From: Archangium lansingense
GTDB lineage: Bacteria > Myxococcota > Myxococcia > Myxococcales > Myxococcaceae
Length of the DNA: 64,000 nucleotides
Direction of reading: 5' to 3'
Assembly (NCBI RefSeq): GCF_026626635.1
Contig: NZ_JAPNKA010000001.1
Location: 1,178,001-1,242,000, forward strand
Below the pieces are notes generated by a model, which made no database searches, was not told the DNA's origin, and was given only the letters and a program-made list of their open reading frames with translations. Below are positions 50,546-59,645 of the stretch, piece after piece. Each line of letters starts with the position of its first letter. Position 1 is the stretch's first letter. Made by a program: the position numbers and the translations under genes.

Positions 50546-52759
50546 ATGGCGCCCAAGACGAGCACGGCCGAGACGTACGCCGCCCAGCACCGCGGCGATG
50601 CGGACCACTACGCCACCTATTTCGCGGGCATGGATGCGTCCATGCAGCAGAAGGTGGCCCTCACCACCGCGCACTTCCCCACGCGCGGCCGGGTGGCGGA
50701 CATGGGGAGCGGCTCGGGCCGGGGCACCTACGACCTGGCCTGTCTCTACGGCGGCCTGGAACTGGTGGGCGTAGACATCAACCCGGTGTCCGTGGACATG
50801 GCCTCCTCCGCCTACCAGCGCCCCAACCTGCGCTTCGTGGTGGGCGATATCGCCGACCCCGTCTTCCCTCCGGAGTCACTGGATGGGGTGCTCGACTCGT
50901 CAGTGCTCCACCACGTCACCAGCTTCAACGGCTTCTCGCTCGCTCGCCTGGAGACGTGTCTGGACAACCAGGTGCGCGCGCTGCGCACCGGTGGCATCAT
51001 CATCATCCGCGACTTCCTCGTCCCCGAGGGGCCCGAGGAGGTGTGGCTCGATCTGCCCACCACGAATGGTGCCGCCGAGGGCCCCGTCCAGGGTTTGTCC
51101 ACCGCCGCGCTCTTCGAGTGCTTCGCCCGCGACTTCCGCTGCAGCGTCAACCGGGACGGCCCGGTGCCGTACACGCGGCTCGACTCGCCCCACCCGGGGC
51201 ACGTGCGCTACCGGCTCGCTCTGCGCGCCGCCAACGAGTTCATCCTTCGCAAGGACTACCGCACCGATTGGGACGTGGAGCTGCTCGAGGAGTACTCCTA
51301 TTACTCCCAGGCCCAGTTCGAGGCCGCCTTCCGGCGCCGCGGGTTGCGCATCCTCAGCTCGATGCCCATCCGCAACCCGTGGATCATCGCCAACCGCTAT
51401 GAGGGCCAGTTCCACCTGGCGGGGCTGGACGGACGGCCTCTGCCGTACCCACCCACCAACTACCTCATCGTGGGTGAGAAGGTTCCCTCGGGAGCGGGTG
51501 TCGAGCTGCGCGAGGCGCACAGCGAGCCGCTCGCGGCGCCGCGTTTCCTGTCCCTCAGTGCCTGGCGCCATGCGGACTCCGGCCAGGTTTGGGAGCTGGT
51601 GGAGCGCCCGGGGCGGACGGTGGATCTGCTGCCCTGGTTCCGTCAGGACGGCCAGGTGTTCGTGCTGGCCAAGAAGGGTTTCCCGCGGCCCATCGTCAAC
51701 GCGTGCGCGGACCACCCCAACCTCGGGGGCGCGGAGCTGTCCGGCTACGTCACCGAGCCCCTCGCCGCCATCACTCACGCAGGCGAGGCTCCGGACAAGG
51801 CCATCGCGCGCATCCTGCATGAGCGGGCAGGGCTCCCGGCCGACAGCATTCGCGCCCTGGGAGAGCCCGCGCACTACTTCACCTCGCCCGGCGGGGTGAG
51901 CGAGCGTGTCTCTGCTTACCTGGTGGAGGTGGCTCTGGCCGCCGGACTGCCAGCGCCCGATTATGGCTCGTTCACCAGCTCGGGTTCGGTGCGAGAGCTG
52001 GACGCGCGGCAGGTGCTCCGCGCCTGCCACGTGGGCGGCATGGTGGATGCGCGGTTGGAGCTCAACATCCATCGTCTGCTGCGCCACCTGGGCACCTCGC
52101 CCGGGCCGTGGATTGGTGCCTCCATCCAGCTCACCGAGCAGTCTGGTGGACCGAAGTGGGCCGACGATGCACTGACGCCCGCTCGGCGCGCGGTGTTCTC
52201 CACGCACGAGGACGGGACGGTGGGCTACCTGGACCTGTGCACTGGCACGTTCTCTGAGCACGACGCGGAGGGGCGTGTGCTCGCGAGCGTTCCGCGTGAG
52301 TACCTCGTGCCCCGCGAGGCCAGCCGCAACACCACGGTGGCGCTCCCGGTGGTGCGGACGCGCGAGGGCATTCGGGTGGGGATTGAGCACAGGGAGCTAC
52401 CCGTGGTGCAGCACTTCACGGGGAGCGCGAACCTCGCGGTGACACCGGCCTGGCGGTTGCCCCGGACGCTCACGGACTTGAGCGAGGTGCCCGCTTTCAT
52501 CGCCGAGCGTTTGCGCGAGGAGTTCTCTGTCACGGTGCGCCGCACCTGGGAGCTCGGTGGCTCGTACCATGCGACCCCGGGCATCACTCCCGAGCTGGTG
52601 TGGCCGTTCGCCGTGGAGGTCGAGGCCGATGCGGCCTGCGACTCGCGGCTGCGCTGGATACCGCTGGAGGTGCTCGTGAGCCAGTTGGATGCGGTGCAGG
52701 ACGCGCACCTGCTGGTGGTGGCATGGCGGCTGGCGCACGCGCTGGGCGTGCTGGGGTGA
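50546..52759 (+). CDS. SAM methyltransferase fused to two Nudix-like modules
   Basis: A 737-residue protein. Residues ~20-270 are a class I methyltransferase (VADMGSGSGRGTYDLA motif I, VGVDINPVSVDMA, LDGVLDSSVLHHV). Then come two related segments: one near 350-490 (VFVLAKKGFPRPIVN, ELSGYVTEPLAAI, YFTSPGGVSERVSAYLVEV) and one near 600-735 (ELPVVQHFTGSANLAVTPAW, SYHATPGITPELVWPFAVEV). Both follow a Nudix-like layout, but the catalytic REUxEE box is not intact, so they may bind rather than hydrolyse nucleotides. The substrate is unknown. ATG 50546 chosen by domain start. Confidence 0.65.
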   Translation: MAPKTSTAETYAAQHRGDADHYATYFAGMDASMQQKVALTTAHFPTRGRVADMGSGSGRGTYDLACLYGGLELVGVDINPVSVDMASSAYQRPNLRFVVGDIADPVFPPESLDGVLDSSVLHHVTSFNGFSLARLETCLDNQVRALRTGGIIIIRDFLVPEGPEEVWLDLPTTNGAAEGPVQGLSTAALFECFARDFRCSVNRDGPVPYTRLDSPHPGHVRYRLALRAANEFILRKDYRTDWDVELLEEYSYYSQAQFEAAFRRRGLRILSSMPIRNPWIIANRYEGQFHLAGLDGRPLPYPPTNYLIVGEKVPSGAGVELREAHSEPLAAPRFLSLSAWRHADSGQVWELVERPGRTVDLLPWFRQDGQVFVLAKKGFPRPIVNACADHPNLGGAELSGYVTEPLAAITHAGEAPDKAIARILHERAGLPADSIRALGEPAHYFTSPGGVSERVSAYLVEVALAAGLPAPDYGSFTSSGSVRELDARQVLRACHVGGMVDARLELNIHRLLRHLGTSPGPWIGASIQLTEQSGGPKWADDALTPARRAVFSTHEDGTVGYLDLCTGTFSEHDAEGRVLASVPREYLVPREASRNTTVALPVVRTREGIRVGIEHRELPVVQHFTGSANLAVTPAWRLPRTLTDLSEVPAFIAERLREEFSVTVRRTWELGGSYHATPGITPELVWPFAVEVEADAACDSRLRWIPLEVLVSQLDAVQDAHLLVVAWRLAHALGVLG

Positions 52760-52781
52760 CCTCCCCCTACCATTGAGCCGC

Positions 52782-54452
52782 ATGCTCTCTCTCATGGGAC
52801 CTGGGATGGTTCGGCCAACAGCGTGGATTTGTCTTCTGTCCTTGCTGCTTCAGGCGTGTACGACGGTGGGGTCGGCCGGAGGTATGGGCCGAGAGGATGC
52901 GCTTCCAGACGAAGAGATCGCGGGAGACCTGGCTCCACCGTGGGAGATACGTGGTCGTGAGCAGGACGAGGAATCGCGCCGAGCTGAAGTAGCAGCGGCT
53001 CTGGCGGGCATGCGTGGAGTGGCAAGTCTCGTGGATGAGGTGGGGGGCGAATTGGTCTTTCACTTCTGGGCGCAGGATGGTGCGCTGACGCTGCTGTCGT
53101 GGAAGCGGCGCATCGGAGGAACAGGCCACTCCGAGGGCGTGACCTCATTGGTTCCGAGTCTTGATGTCAACCTGCCCGTCTATGTGGGAACGCGCATGGG
53201 AGAGGTTGTTCTCACCTTGCGTCGCGAGGGACAGGGTTGGCGCCTGCATTCCTTCACCAGGATGGAGGGTACCAGACCGCTGGAGGCCAAGACGTTACCG
53301 GTGCGGCGCACAGGCGTGACGGCGGATACCCTCGCGCAGGCTCACGCAGTGGCCTCCCAGCTGACCCGTGGCCTGGAGGTACCTGAGGGGGGCAGTGCCT
53401 CCCTCCTGGTAGAGGTACTGCTGGACGACGACCGGGTCCTGGGGGCGGAGACCGTGCGTTACGAGTCCCTGGGAGGCTCATCTGCCCGGCTCACCCCGCC
53501 GAACCTGGCTGTTCAGCTCACTCAGGCTCTCCTGCCGTTCACTCAAGGTGTAGGGCCGCGCACGGTGCGGCTGCGGTTGGAGGTGGACTCTCATCGGGCG
53601 GAGAGCCCTGCCCGTTGGCGTGTGATGGAGGCCGAAACGCTGCGACCTGACGTGCCGGGTCCGCCCGCTCTCACCACCGAGCACTACGCGCTCTACGAGC
53701 GGATCCTCCGCGAATGGCGGGAAGAAACGGCGGCTTCCTTTCAGCAGGCGGGGATCTCCAGTGCCGAGTTCCTCGCGACGTGGTTCATCGGCAGTCTCGC
53801 TCTACGTGGTGGCTTCGCGCTCTTCGAAGCGGTGGCACCCCGCTTGGCTCCCATCCTGGCTCGTGGAGGTTCGGAAGCCATGGCGTGGTTCCGCTCCTTT
53901 CTCGCACGAATACGCCCGCAGGAGAGGGAGAAGTTCCAGCGCTTGTGGATGAAAGCCCAGACAGAGGGGCTCTCGGCCGCGGAGAAGAGCCAACTCCACA
54001 AGCTCATGGAGCGCTTCGAGAAGCTCCTCGATACGAAATTGGACGAGGAGGCGCGCAAGATACTGCGACGTCAGGCGAATGCGGACTTCTACAAACTGCG
54101 TCCGGACCTCGCGAAGACCTTGGTGGATGGGGCTGGGAGTAAGTACCCAGTGCATCACCGGATTCCTCTGGAGCACGCCCACCGCTTTCCCGAGATGAAC
54201 ATCAACGGTTCGGTCAACCTCAAGGCGCTGCACTCCGCCGTGCATGAGCGGGTCAACAATGTCTGGACGGCATTCCGGCCGGCGGGCAGCAAGGCGTCTG
54301 CGGGTGACGTGCGGCAGGTGGCCGATATCGTCGACCGGCACTTCCAGCGTTGGTACGACGCTGTCTACCATCAGTCCTCCGACACCATGCTCGAGGAAGC
54401 CGAGAAAGCGGCTCTCCGGGAGGTGCGGGTGCTGCTGGCACGTATTCCGTAG
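52782..54452 (+). CDS. SitA-like lipoprotein toxin with HNH/AHH-type C-terminal domain
   Basis: The 556-residue product opens with a lipoprotein signal: MVRPTAWICLLSLLLQACTT, Cys at the lipobox. A shorter start at 52806 is possible. The body is beta-rich, then helical with a hydrophobic patch (FLATWFIGSLALRGGFALFE). The end reads YPVHHRIPLEHAHRFPEMNI then LHSAVHERVNNVW, the HH ... N ... H pattern of HNH/GH-E-type nuclease toxins. It is the second such gene in the window. It should be delivered by outer-membrane exchange or contact and neutralised by the gene that follows. Confidence 0.65.
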   Translation: MLSLMGPGMVRPTAWICLLSLLLQACTTVGSAGGMGREDALPDEEIAGDLAPPWEIRGREQDEESRRAEVAAALAGMRGVASLVDEVGGELVFHFWAQDGALTLLSWKRRIGGTGHSEGVTSLVPSLDVNLPVYVGTRMGEVVLTLRREGQGWRLHSFTRMEGTRPLEAKTLPVRRTGVTADTLAQAHAVASQLTRGLEVPEGGSASLLVEVLLDDDRVLGAETVRYESLGGSSARLTPPNLAVQLTQALLPFTQGVGPRTVRLRLEVDSHRAESPARWRVMEAETLRPDVPGPPALTTEHYALYERILREWREETAASFQQAGISSAEFLATWFIGSLALRGGFALFEAVAPRLAPILARGGSEAMAWFRSFLARIRPQEREKFQRLWMKAQTEGLSAAEKSQLHKLMERFEKLLDTKLDEEARKILRRQANADFYKLRPDLAKTLVDGAGSKYPVHHRIPLEHAHRFPEMNINGSVNLKALHSAVHERVNNVWTAFRPAGSKASAGDVRQVADIVDRHFQRWYDAVYHQSSDTMLEEAEKAALREVRVLLARIP

Positions 54453-54463
54453 CAGAGGTGTTC

Positions 54464-55117
54464 ATGGCCACCGAATTGCCGTTACCGGGACTCGAGCGGT
54501 TGCTGGATGTGTGTCGGAAGCACGAGTTCTCCGTCGAGTCGTCGCCACCGGGGCGCTCTATCCCAGCCGCAGGTGCGCTCGTCGCGGGCCATCCCTTCGA
54601 CCCGATTCTCGCCACCCTCTACAGGCGCATGGGGGGGCTGCACATCTCGGGAAGCGACGGTGAATTCCTGCTGCACCGTTTTGATGATCAGGTGGATGGG
54701 CTTACTCTCGCGACAGGTGCGCGGAGACGGGGCGCGCAGGAGCCCTTCCACTCCTCTGTGGCCTTCGGCTGCATCCCAGATCTCGCCTACTACTACGCCG
54801 TGGTGCCGAGCCTGGCCGACGAGCGGGGGCTGCAACCGGTCATCTACATCAATGCCTATTCGGAGAGGTATGTGCTGCCCGTGGCCTCGGACGTGGATCG
54901 CTTCCTCGACACGCTCTCGCGCTATCTGGAAATCCTGGTGGAGGATGAGGGGTATCGCCTCGATGGGATGCGAGGGGTCGACTTCCCTACGGGGGTGCCT
55001 GAACTCATCGCCCGCGACCGGCGGCTCGTCGAGATGCTCGGCGCCGGGCGCTTCGATTTCATCATGAACCTGGGGGACGAGTATCAGGGTTGGCTCTCCC
55101 GGGTGAAGTCGGCCTGA
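54464..55117 (+). CDS. Candidate immunity protein, 217 aa
   Basis: A soluble protein starting 11 bases after the toxin stop, with no signal peptide. It reads MATELPLPGLERLLDVCRKH, LATLYRRMGGLHISGSDGEF, SVAFGCIPDLAYYYAVVPSL and DRFLDTLSRYLEILVEDEGY. The layout resembles SMI1/KNR4-type (SUKH) immunity proteins, although the match is weak. Role inferred from position. Confidence 0.55.
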   Translation: MATELPLPGLERLLDVCRKHEFSVESSPPGRSIPAAGALVAGHPFDPILATLYRRMGGLHISGSDGEFLLHRFDDQVDGLTLATGARRRGAQEPFHSSVAFGCIPDLAYYYAVVPSLADERGLQPVIYINAYSERYVLPVASDVDRFLDTLSRYLEILVEDEGYRLDGMRGVDFPTGVPELIARDRRLVEMLGAGRFDFIMNLGDEYQGWLSRVKSA

Positions 55118-55132
55118 GAGGAAGGGGTACTC

Positions 55133-57478
55133 CTACCCCCGCCCCTCTTCCTGGTGGGGATGGGGGTCATGATGGTCATGCTCCGGCTCCCCATCCGCAG
55201 GTATCCGCACCGTGGCCACGGCTCCGCCTCCCTCGCGCGGGCGCAGCGAGATGCGGCCCCCGTGGCGGCGGACGATCTCCCTCGACACGTACAGCCCCAC
55301 GCCGATGCCCGCGATGCCCGTCAGCTCGCGCCGGTCTCCCCGCTCGAAGCGTCCGAAGAGTTGCTCCTCGTCCTCCACCCGCAGGCCAATGCCGCGGTCG
55401 GCCACCACGAACTCCGCCTCCCCGTTCGGCAGCCTCCGGGTCCACACCTTGATGGTGCCTCCCGTCGGGCTGTACTTGATGGCGTTGGACACCAGGTTGT
55501 GCACCACCTGCTCCATGCGCAGCTCGTCGAACTCGCCCACCAGCGGCTGCGCCTCCAGCTCCAGCGCGTGCAGCGGTGAGGCGCTCACCAGGGCCTCCGC
55601 CACCCGCCGCACCACCTCGCTCAGGTCCATCCGCGTGCGCTGCAGGGGCACCTGCTCCAGGCCCAGCTGCGAGGCATCCAAGAGCTGATTCACCAGCCGC
55701 GTCACCCGGTCCACCTGCCGGCTCACGTTGTCCAGCCGCTCCGTGTGCTCGCTCCCCAGCTTGCGCCGCAAGAGCTGCACCTGGGCCTTGAGCGCCGTGA
55801 GCGGCGTCTTCAACTCGTGCGAGGCGATGGAGAGGAAGGCGTCCTTCTCCCGGCTGGTCCGCTCGATGGCCTCCAGTTGCCGCGAGAGCTGCCAGGCCAT
55901 CCGGTCAAAGGTCTCCGCCAGTTGGTTCAGCTCGCGCGGCGCGTCCTTGGCCGCCTCGGAGGCGCGGGCCGTGCGCTCCCCCGCCGCCAGCCGCGCTGCC
56001 GCGTGAGACACGCCCTGCACTGGCGCGACGATGGTGCGCGAGAAGGCCAGCGCCAGCAGCACCGCCGACACCGTGGCCAGCCCCATGGTCCCCAGCAGGC
56101 CGAAGTACGAGCGCTCCACGTCCCGCTGCAGCCGCGTGCCCGGTTGCTGCACCACCACCCGCCAGCCCAGCGGCGGTACCTCCACCACGCCGAAGTGCTG
56201 GAGGGTGCTCACGCGCACCAGGGTCAACCCATCCTGCTCGGCCTCGTAGGTGCCGGTGCCTTTGGAGCCCACCTCCTCCAAGGCTCGCGCCAAGGGGGTG
56301 CTGATGATGCTGCGCACCTGCCCCGCTCCTTCCTCCGCCGAGTCGAAGACGAGCCCGCCTCGTGCGTCGATGACCAGGATGCGCCGCTGCCCATCTCCAA
56401 TCTGCGCGTGGGCATGCCGGCGCAGCCGCGGCAGATCCACCGCCGCCAGCACGTACCCGGCGTAATGCTCCTCGCGGCGGATGGGGGCCAGGGTCACCAC
56501 CAGGGGTCCGTGGATGCCTCCTCGCCCGAGGAAGACATCGCTCACGAGCGGCTCGCGCATCCTCTGCACCTCTCGCACATAGGTCCGGTCCGAGAAGTCG
56601 GTGCCCGCCAGCGGACGGCCCGCCGAGTCGGTGCGTGGGGAGAACGCGAGCGCCACTCCCTCCGGACTGCCCACGTAGGCGTTGAGGACCTCGGGCGAGT
56701 AGGTGACGAGCGCGTCCAGCTCCCCCTCCAGGAAGTTGGAGCTCGGCAGCACCCCCTCCGGCGAGAGGCTCGCCGAGAGCGTGCGGGCCAGTCGCGAGAC
56801 GCTATGGCGTGCATGCGCGAGGCTGTTCTCGATTTCATTGGCCACCACTCGCGCGGCATGCAGGTTGGCCTCGTCCACCTGCCGCACCTCGGAGATGTAG
56901 CGCGCGCGGCCCTCGGCGCCGCCCACCACCAGCAGCGGGATGATGGCCCCCAGCGTGAGCGCCGTGCCGATGGCCCGGCCCAGCGACATGTCCGTCAGTG
57001 GCAGCGGAATCAGGGGTCGCAGGCGCCTGCGCACCCAGGGGATGAGCAGCACCACCTGGAGGAGGAGCGCCGCCAGCAGCCCATTCATCGCCTGCTTCAC
57101 CCCCGCCACCAGGGTGGCCGAGGTGGGAATGCCTGCCACCAGGACGTAGGTGGCGAGGAAGTAGAGCGGGCTGAGGGCCCAATACAGCGCGTCCGACACC
57201 AGCGGGGTGAGGCGCCGGCGCAGCGCGCCCACGAAGAAGCCCTCGAGGATGATGTTGAGCCAACCCCATGGGTGGCCCCACAGCCACAGCGTCCTCACGC
57301 CGGACACGGCGCCCGCCAGCGCTCCGGCCATCGGTCCGAACAGCACCGCGGCGATGAGCACCAGCAGGGGCCCGAGCAGTAGATGCACCCCGGGCAATAC
57401 CTCCAGGGCCGCCAGGTTCAGCAACCACCCAAGTAGCCCGAGGCCGAGGCCGCAACCGATTCGCCCCAGGACGCTCAT
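55133..57478 (-). CDS. Membrane sensor histidine kinase with Cache-like domain
   Basis: A 781-residue kinase from the ATG at 57478. Six N-terminal membrane segments (~1-160), then another segment and a Cache-type extracellular sensor (TDFSDRTYVREVQRMREPLV, VLAAVDLPRLRRHA), a HAMP linker, the H-box FLSIASHELKTPLTALKAQ, and an HATPase domain (HNLVSNAIKYSPTGG, DRGIGL, GIGVGLYVSREIV). The tail is His-rich (EHDHHDPHPHQEE), which may bind metal. No response regulator is adjacent, so it is an orphan kinase. Confidence 0.85.
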   Translation of the reverse strand: MSVLGRIGCGLGLGLLGWLLNLAALEVLPGVHLLLGPLLVLIAAVLFGPMAGALAGAVSGVRTLWLWGHPWGWLNIILEGFFVGALRRRLTPLVSDALYWALSPLYFLATYVLVAGIPTSATLVAGVKQAMNGLLAALLLQVVLLIPWVRRRLRPLIPLPLTDMSLGRAIGTALTLGAIIPLLVVGGAEGRARYISEVRQVDEANLHAARVVANEIENSLAHARHSVSRLARTLSASLSPEGVLPSSNFLEGELDALVTYSPEVLNAYVGSPEGVALAFSPRTDSAGRPLAGTDFSDRTYVREVQRMREPLVSDVFLGRGGIHGPLVVTLAPIRREEHYAGYVLAAVDLPRLRRHAHAQIGDGQRRILVIDARGGLVFDSAEEGAGQVRSIISTPLARALEEVGSKGTGTYEAEQDGLTLVRVSTLQHFGVVEVPPLGWRVVVQQPGTRLQRDVERSYFGLLGTMGLATVSAVLLALAFSRTIVAPVQGVSHAAARLAAGERTARASEAAKDAPRELNQLAETFDRMAWQLSRQLEAIERTSREKDAFLSIASHELKTPLTALKAQVQLLRRKLGSEHTERLDNVSRQVDRVTRLVNQLLDASQLGLEQVPLQRTRMDLSEVVRRVAEALVSASPLHALELEAQPLVGEFDELRMEQVVHNLVSNAIKYSPTGGTIKVWTRRLPNGEAEFVVADRGIGLRVEDEEQLFGRFERGDRRELTGIAGIGVGLYVSREIVRRHGGRISLRPREGGGAVATVRIPADGEPEHDHHDPHPHQEEGRG

Positions 57479-57773
57479 CCGTGTGCCCAGGGTGCGCACC
57501 TGCTGCGGGCACGGCAACGTTTCTTTGCCCTCTGGACGTACTGGGAGTACGAATGCCCGGTTCACTGAAGGACAGAGCAGACGGGCGCGAGACTTCTCCA
57601 GCAGGGCTGGAAGCCAGAATCGCGGTCCCTCGAAGGACAGGCTGGCGTGTGCCATACCCTGAACGATCTCTGGACACCTCGCCGCGGGTCGGGTCTGTAT
57701 GCGCTCGGCGTCATCCAGGGACCGCACGGGGAGTCTTCCTTCTCCTGCTCTTCACCTGGGATGCGGAGACCTC

Positions 57774-59627
57774 ATGAGCTACACCAAGCGTCCGCCGAAG
57801 CGACTGGCGGGATACGCGCGCCTGTCCGCTGTTGCTACCCTGCTGCTCGCCTCGGCCGCGCTCGCGCAGCCCGCGGGCCTGCCGCAGTTCGAGCTGGAGC
57901 GTCTGGAGCTCAACCCCAACGGCCGGGGCTCGCTGCTCATGGGCACCGGCGAGCTGCTCCCCAAGGGCGGCTTCCGCCTCTCGCTCGCGGGGCAGTACGA
58001 GAATGACCCGCTGGTGATGTACCGGGACGGCAACCGGCTGGGCTCGGTGGTGGCGGACCGGGTGACGGCGCACCTGCTGGCGGCCTGGGCTCCGATGGAG
58101 TGGCTGGAGCTGGGTGTGCAGCTTCCGCTGGTGGCCTGGCAGAGCGGGGATGACCTCAGCGCGCAGGGCGTCGCGGCGCCGGCCAGCACGGGACTGTCCA
58201 CGCCCACGGCGCACGTGCGGCTGGGACTGCTCGCGCAGCGGCGGGAGGCGCCGGTGGACCTGGCGCTCGAGCTGGGCGTGGGACTGCCCGTGGGCAGTGT
58301 GGACACGCTCTCTCGCGACGGCATCGTCCGGCTCTCGCCCAAGGTGATGGTGGGCCGGAGCTTCGGCCTGCTGCGCGCGGGCGTGGAGGCGGGGGCGCTG
58401 ATCCGTCCCGCCGTCGTCCTCGGTGACTCGGGCGAGGTGCAGGACGAGCTGGGCAACGAGGTGCGTCTGGGCGCGGTGCTGGCCACCACGGGTCCGGGTC
58501 TGCGCGGCGAGCTCAACGTGCGCGGCACCGTGCCGCTCACCCAGCAGCCGGCGTCGCTGGAGCTGCTGGCCGGCCTGCGGCTTCCCGTGAGCGACTCGCT
58601 CGAGGCCTACGCGCTGGGCGGTCCTGGTTTCGGCAGTGCGCCGGGCACGCCCTCCTTCCGCGTGCTGCTCGGCCTGGCCATGGGCGGCGGGGAGCGGGTG
58701 GATACCTCGCTCCGCGATGACGATGGCGATGGCGTGAAGAATAGCGTGGACGCGTGCCCCGCCGAGGCGGGCCCGGCCGAGCACCAGGGCTGCCCGGTGA
58801 AGGACACGGACGGTGACGGCGTGGCGGACCGCCTGGATTCCTGCCCCACGGAGGCGGGCCTGGCCGAGCGCCAGGGCTGCCCGGTGAGGGACGCGGACCA
58901 GGACGGCATCGAGGACGCCGAGGACTCGTGCCCCACGGAGGCGGGCCCGGCCGAGCGCAAGGGCTGCCCGGTGAAGGACGCGGATCAGGACGGCATCGAG
59001 GACGCCGCGGACAAGTGCCCCACGGAGGCGGGCCCGGCCGAGCGCCAGGGTTGCCCGGTGAGGGACGCGGACAAGGACGGCGTGGTGGACGAGCGGGATG
59101 CCTGCCCGGCGGAGGCTGGCCTGACGGAGCTGCGCGGCTGCCCGGCGAAGGACACGGACGGCGACACGGTATCGGACCACCTGGACAACTGCCCCGCCGA
59201 GAAGGGCGTGGTCACCAACGCGGGCTGCCCGGCGCAGCAAAAGCAGATGGTGGCCATCCAGACGGGCAAGCTGGAGATCAAGGAGCAGGTGTTCTTCGCC
59301 ACCGGCAAGGCGATCATCCAGAAGCGCTCCTTCAAGATGCTGGACCAGGTGGCCAAGATCCTCCAGCAGCACCCGGAGGTGGACAAGATGGTCATCGAGG
59401 GCCACACCGACGACCGCGGCAACGCGGAGGCCAACCGCAAGCTGTCGCTGGCGCGGGCCGAGGCGGTGAAGGGCTACCTCGTGAGCAAGGGCGTGGAGCC
59501 GTCGCGCCTGGAGGCGAAGGGCTATGGTCCCGACCGGCCCATCGCGTCGAACAAGACGGAGAAGGGCCGTGCGGTCAACCGGCGTGTGGAGTTCATCATC
59601 GTCACCCCCGAGCGCGAGCTGCAGTAG
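57774..59627 (+). CDS. OmpA-family outer-membrane protein with TSP3-type calcium repeats
   Basis: A 617-residue protein with a signal peptide ending ASAALA. Residues ~30-310 form a beta-barrel-like domain. Then about six ~33-residue repeats of the type D-x-D-x-D-G-V-x-D-x2-D-x-C-P-x-E-A-G with Cys pairs, as in thrombospondin type 3 modules. The last ~120 residues are an OmpA peptidoglycan-binding domain (KMVIEGHTDDRGNAEANRKL SLARAEAVKGYL, NRRVEFI). It anchors outer membrane to wall. The next gene, 18 bases on, is a large surface protein. Confidence 0.85.
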   Translation: MSYTKRPPKRLAGYARLSAVATLLLASAALAQPAGLPQFELERLELNPNGRGSLLMGTGELLPKGGFRLSLAGQYENDPLVMYRDGNRLGSVVADRVTAHLLAAWAPMEWLELGVQLPLVAWQSGDDLSAQGVAAPASTGLSTPTAHVRLGLLAQRREAPVDLALELGVGLPVGSVDTLSRDGIVRLSPKVMVGRSFGLLRAGVEAGALIRPAVVLGDSGEVQDELGNEVRLGAVLATTGPGLRGELNVRGTVPLTQQPASLELLAGLRLPVSDSLEAYALGGPGFGSAPGTPSFRVLLGLAMGGGERVDTSLRDDDGDGVKNSVDACPAEAGPAEHQGCPVKDTDGDGVADRLDSCPTEAGLAERQGCPVRDADQDGIEDAEDSCPTEAGPAERKGCPVKDADQDGIEDAADKCPTEAGPAERQGCPVRDADKDGVVDERDACPAEAGLTELRGCPAKDTDGDTVSDHLDNCPAEKGVVTNAGCPAQQKQMVAIQTGKLEIKEQVFFATGKAIIQKRSFKMLDQVAKILQQHPEVDKMVIEGHTDDRGNAEANRKLSLARAEAVKGYLVSKGVEPSRLEAKGYGPDRPIASNKTEKGRAVNRRVEFIIVTPERELQ

Positions 59628-59645
59628 CCGAAGGAATCCAAGAAC

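Noticed and set aside
58700..59220. Regular repeats considered as a CRISPR or satellite array
   Set aside because: They are in-frame TSP3-type protein repeats of the OmpA gene with codon-level variation, without unique spacers.
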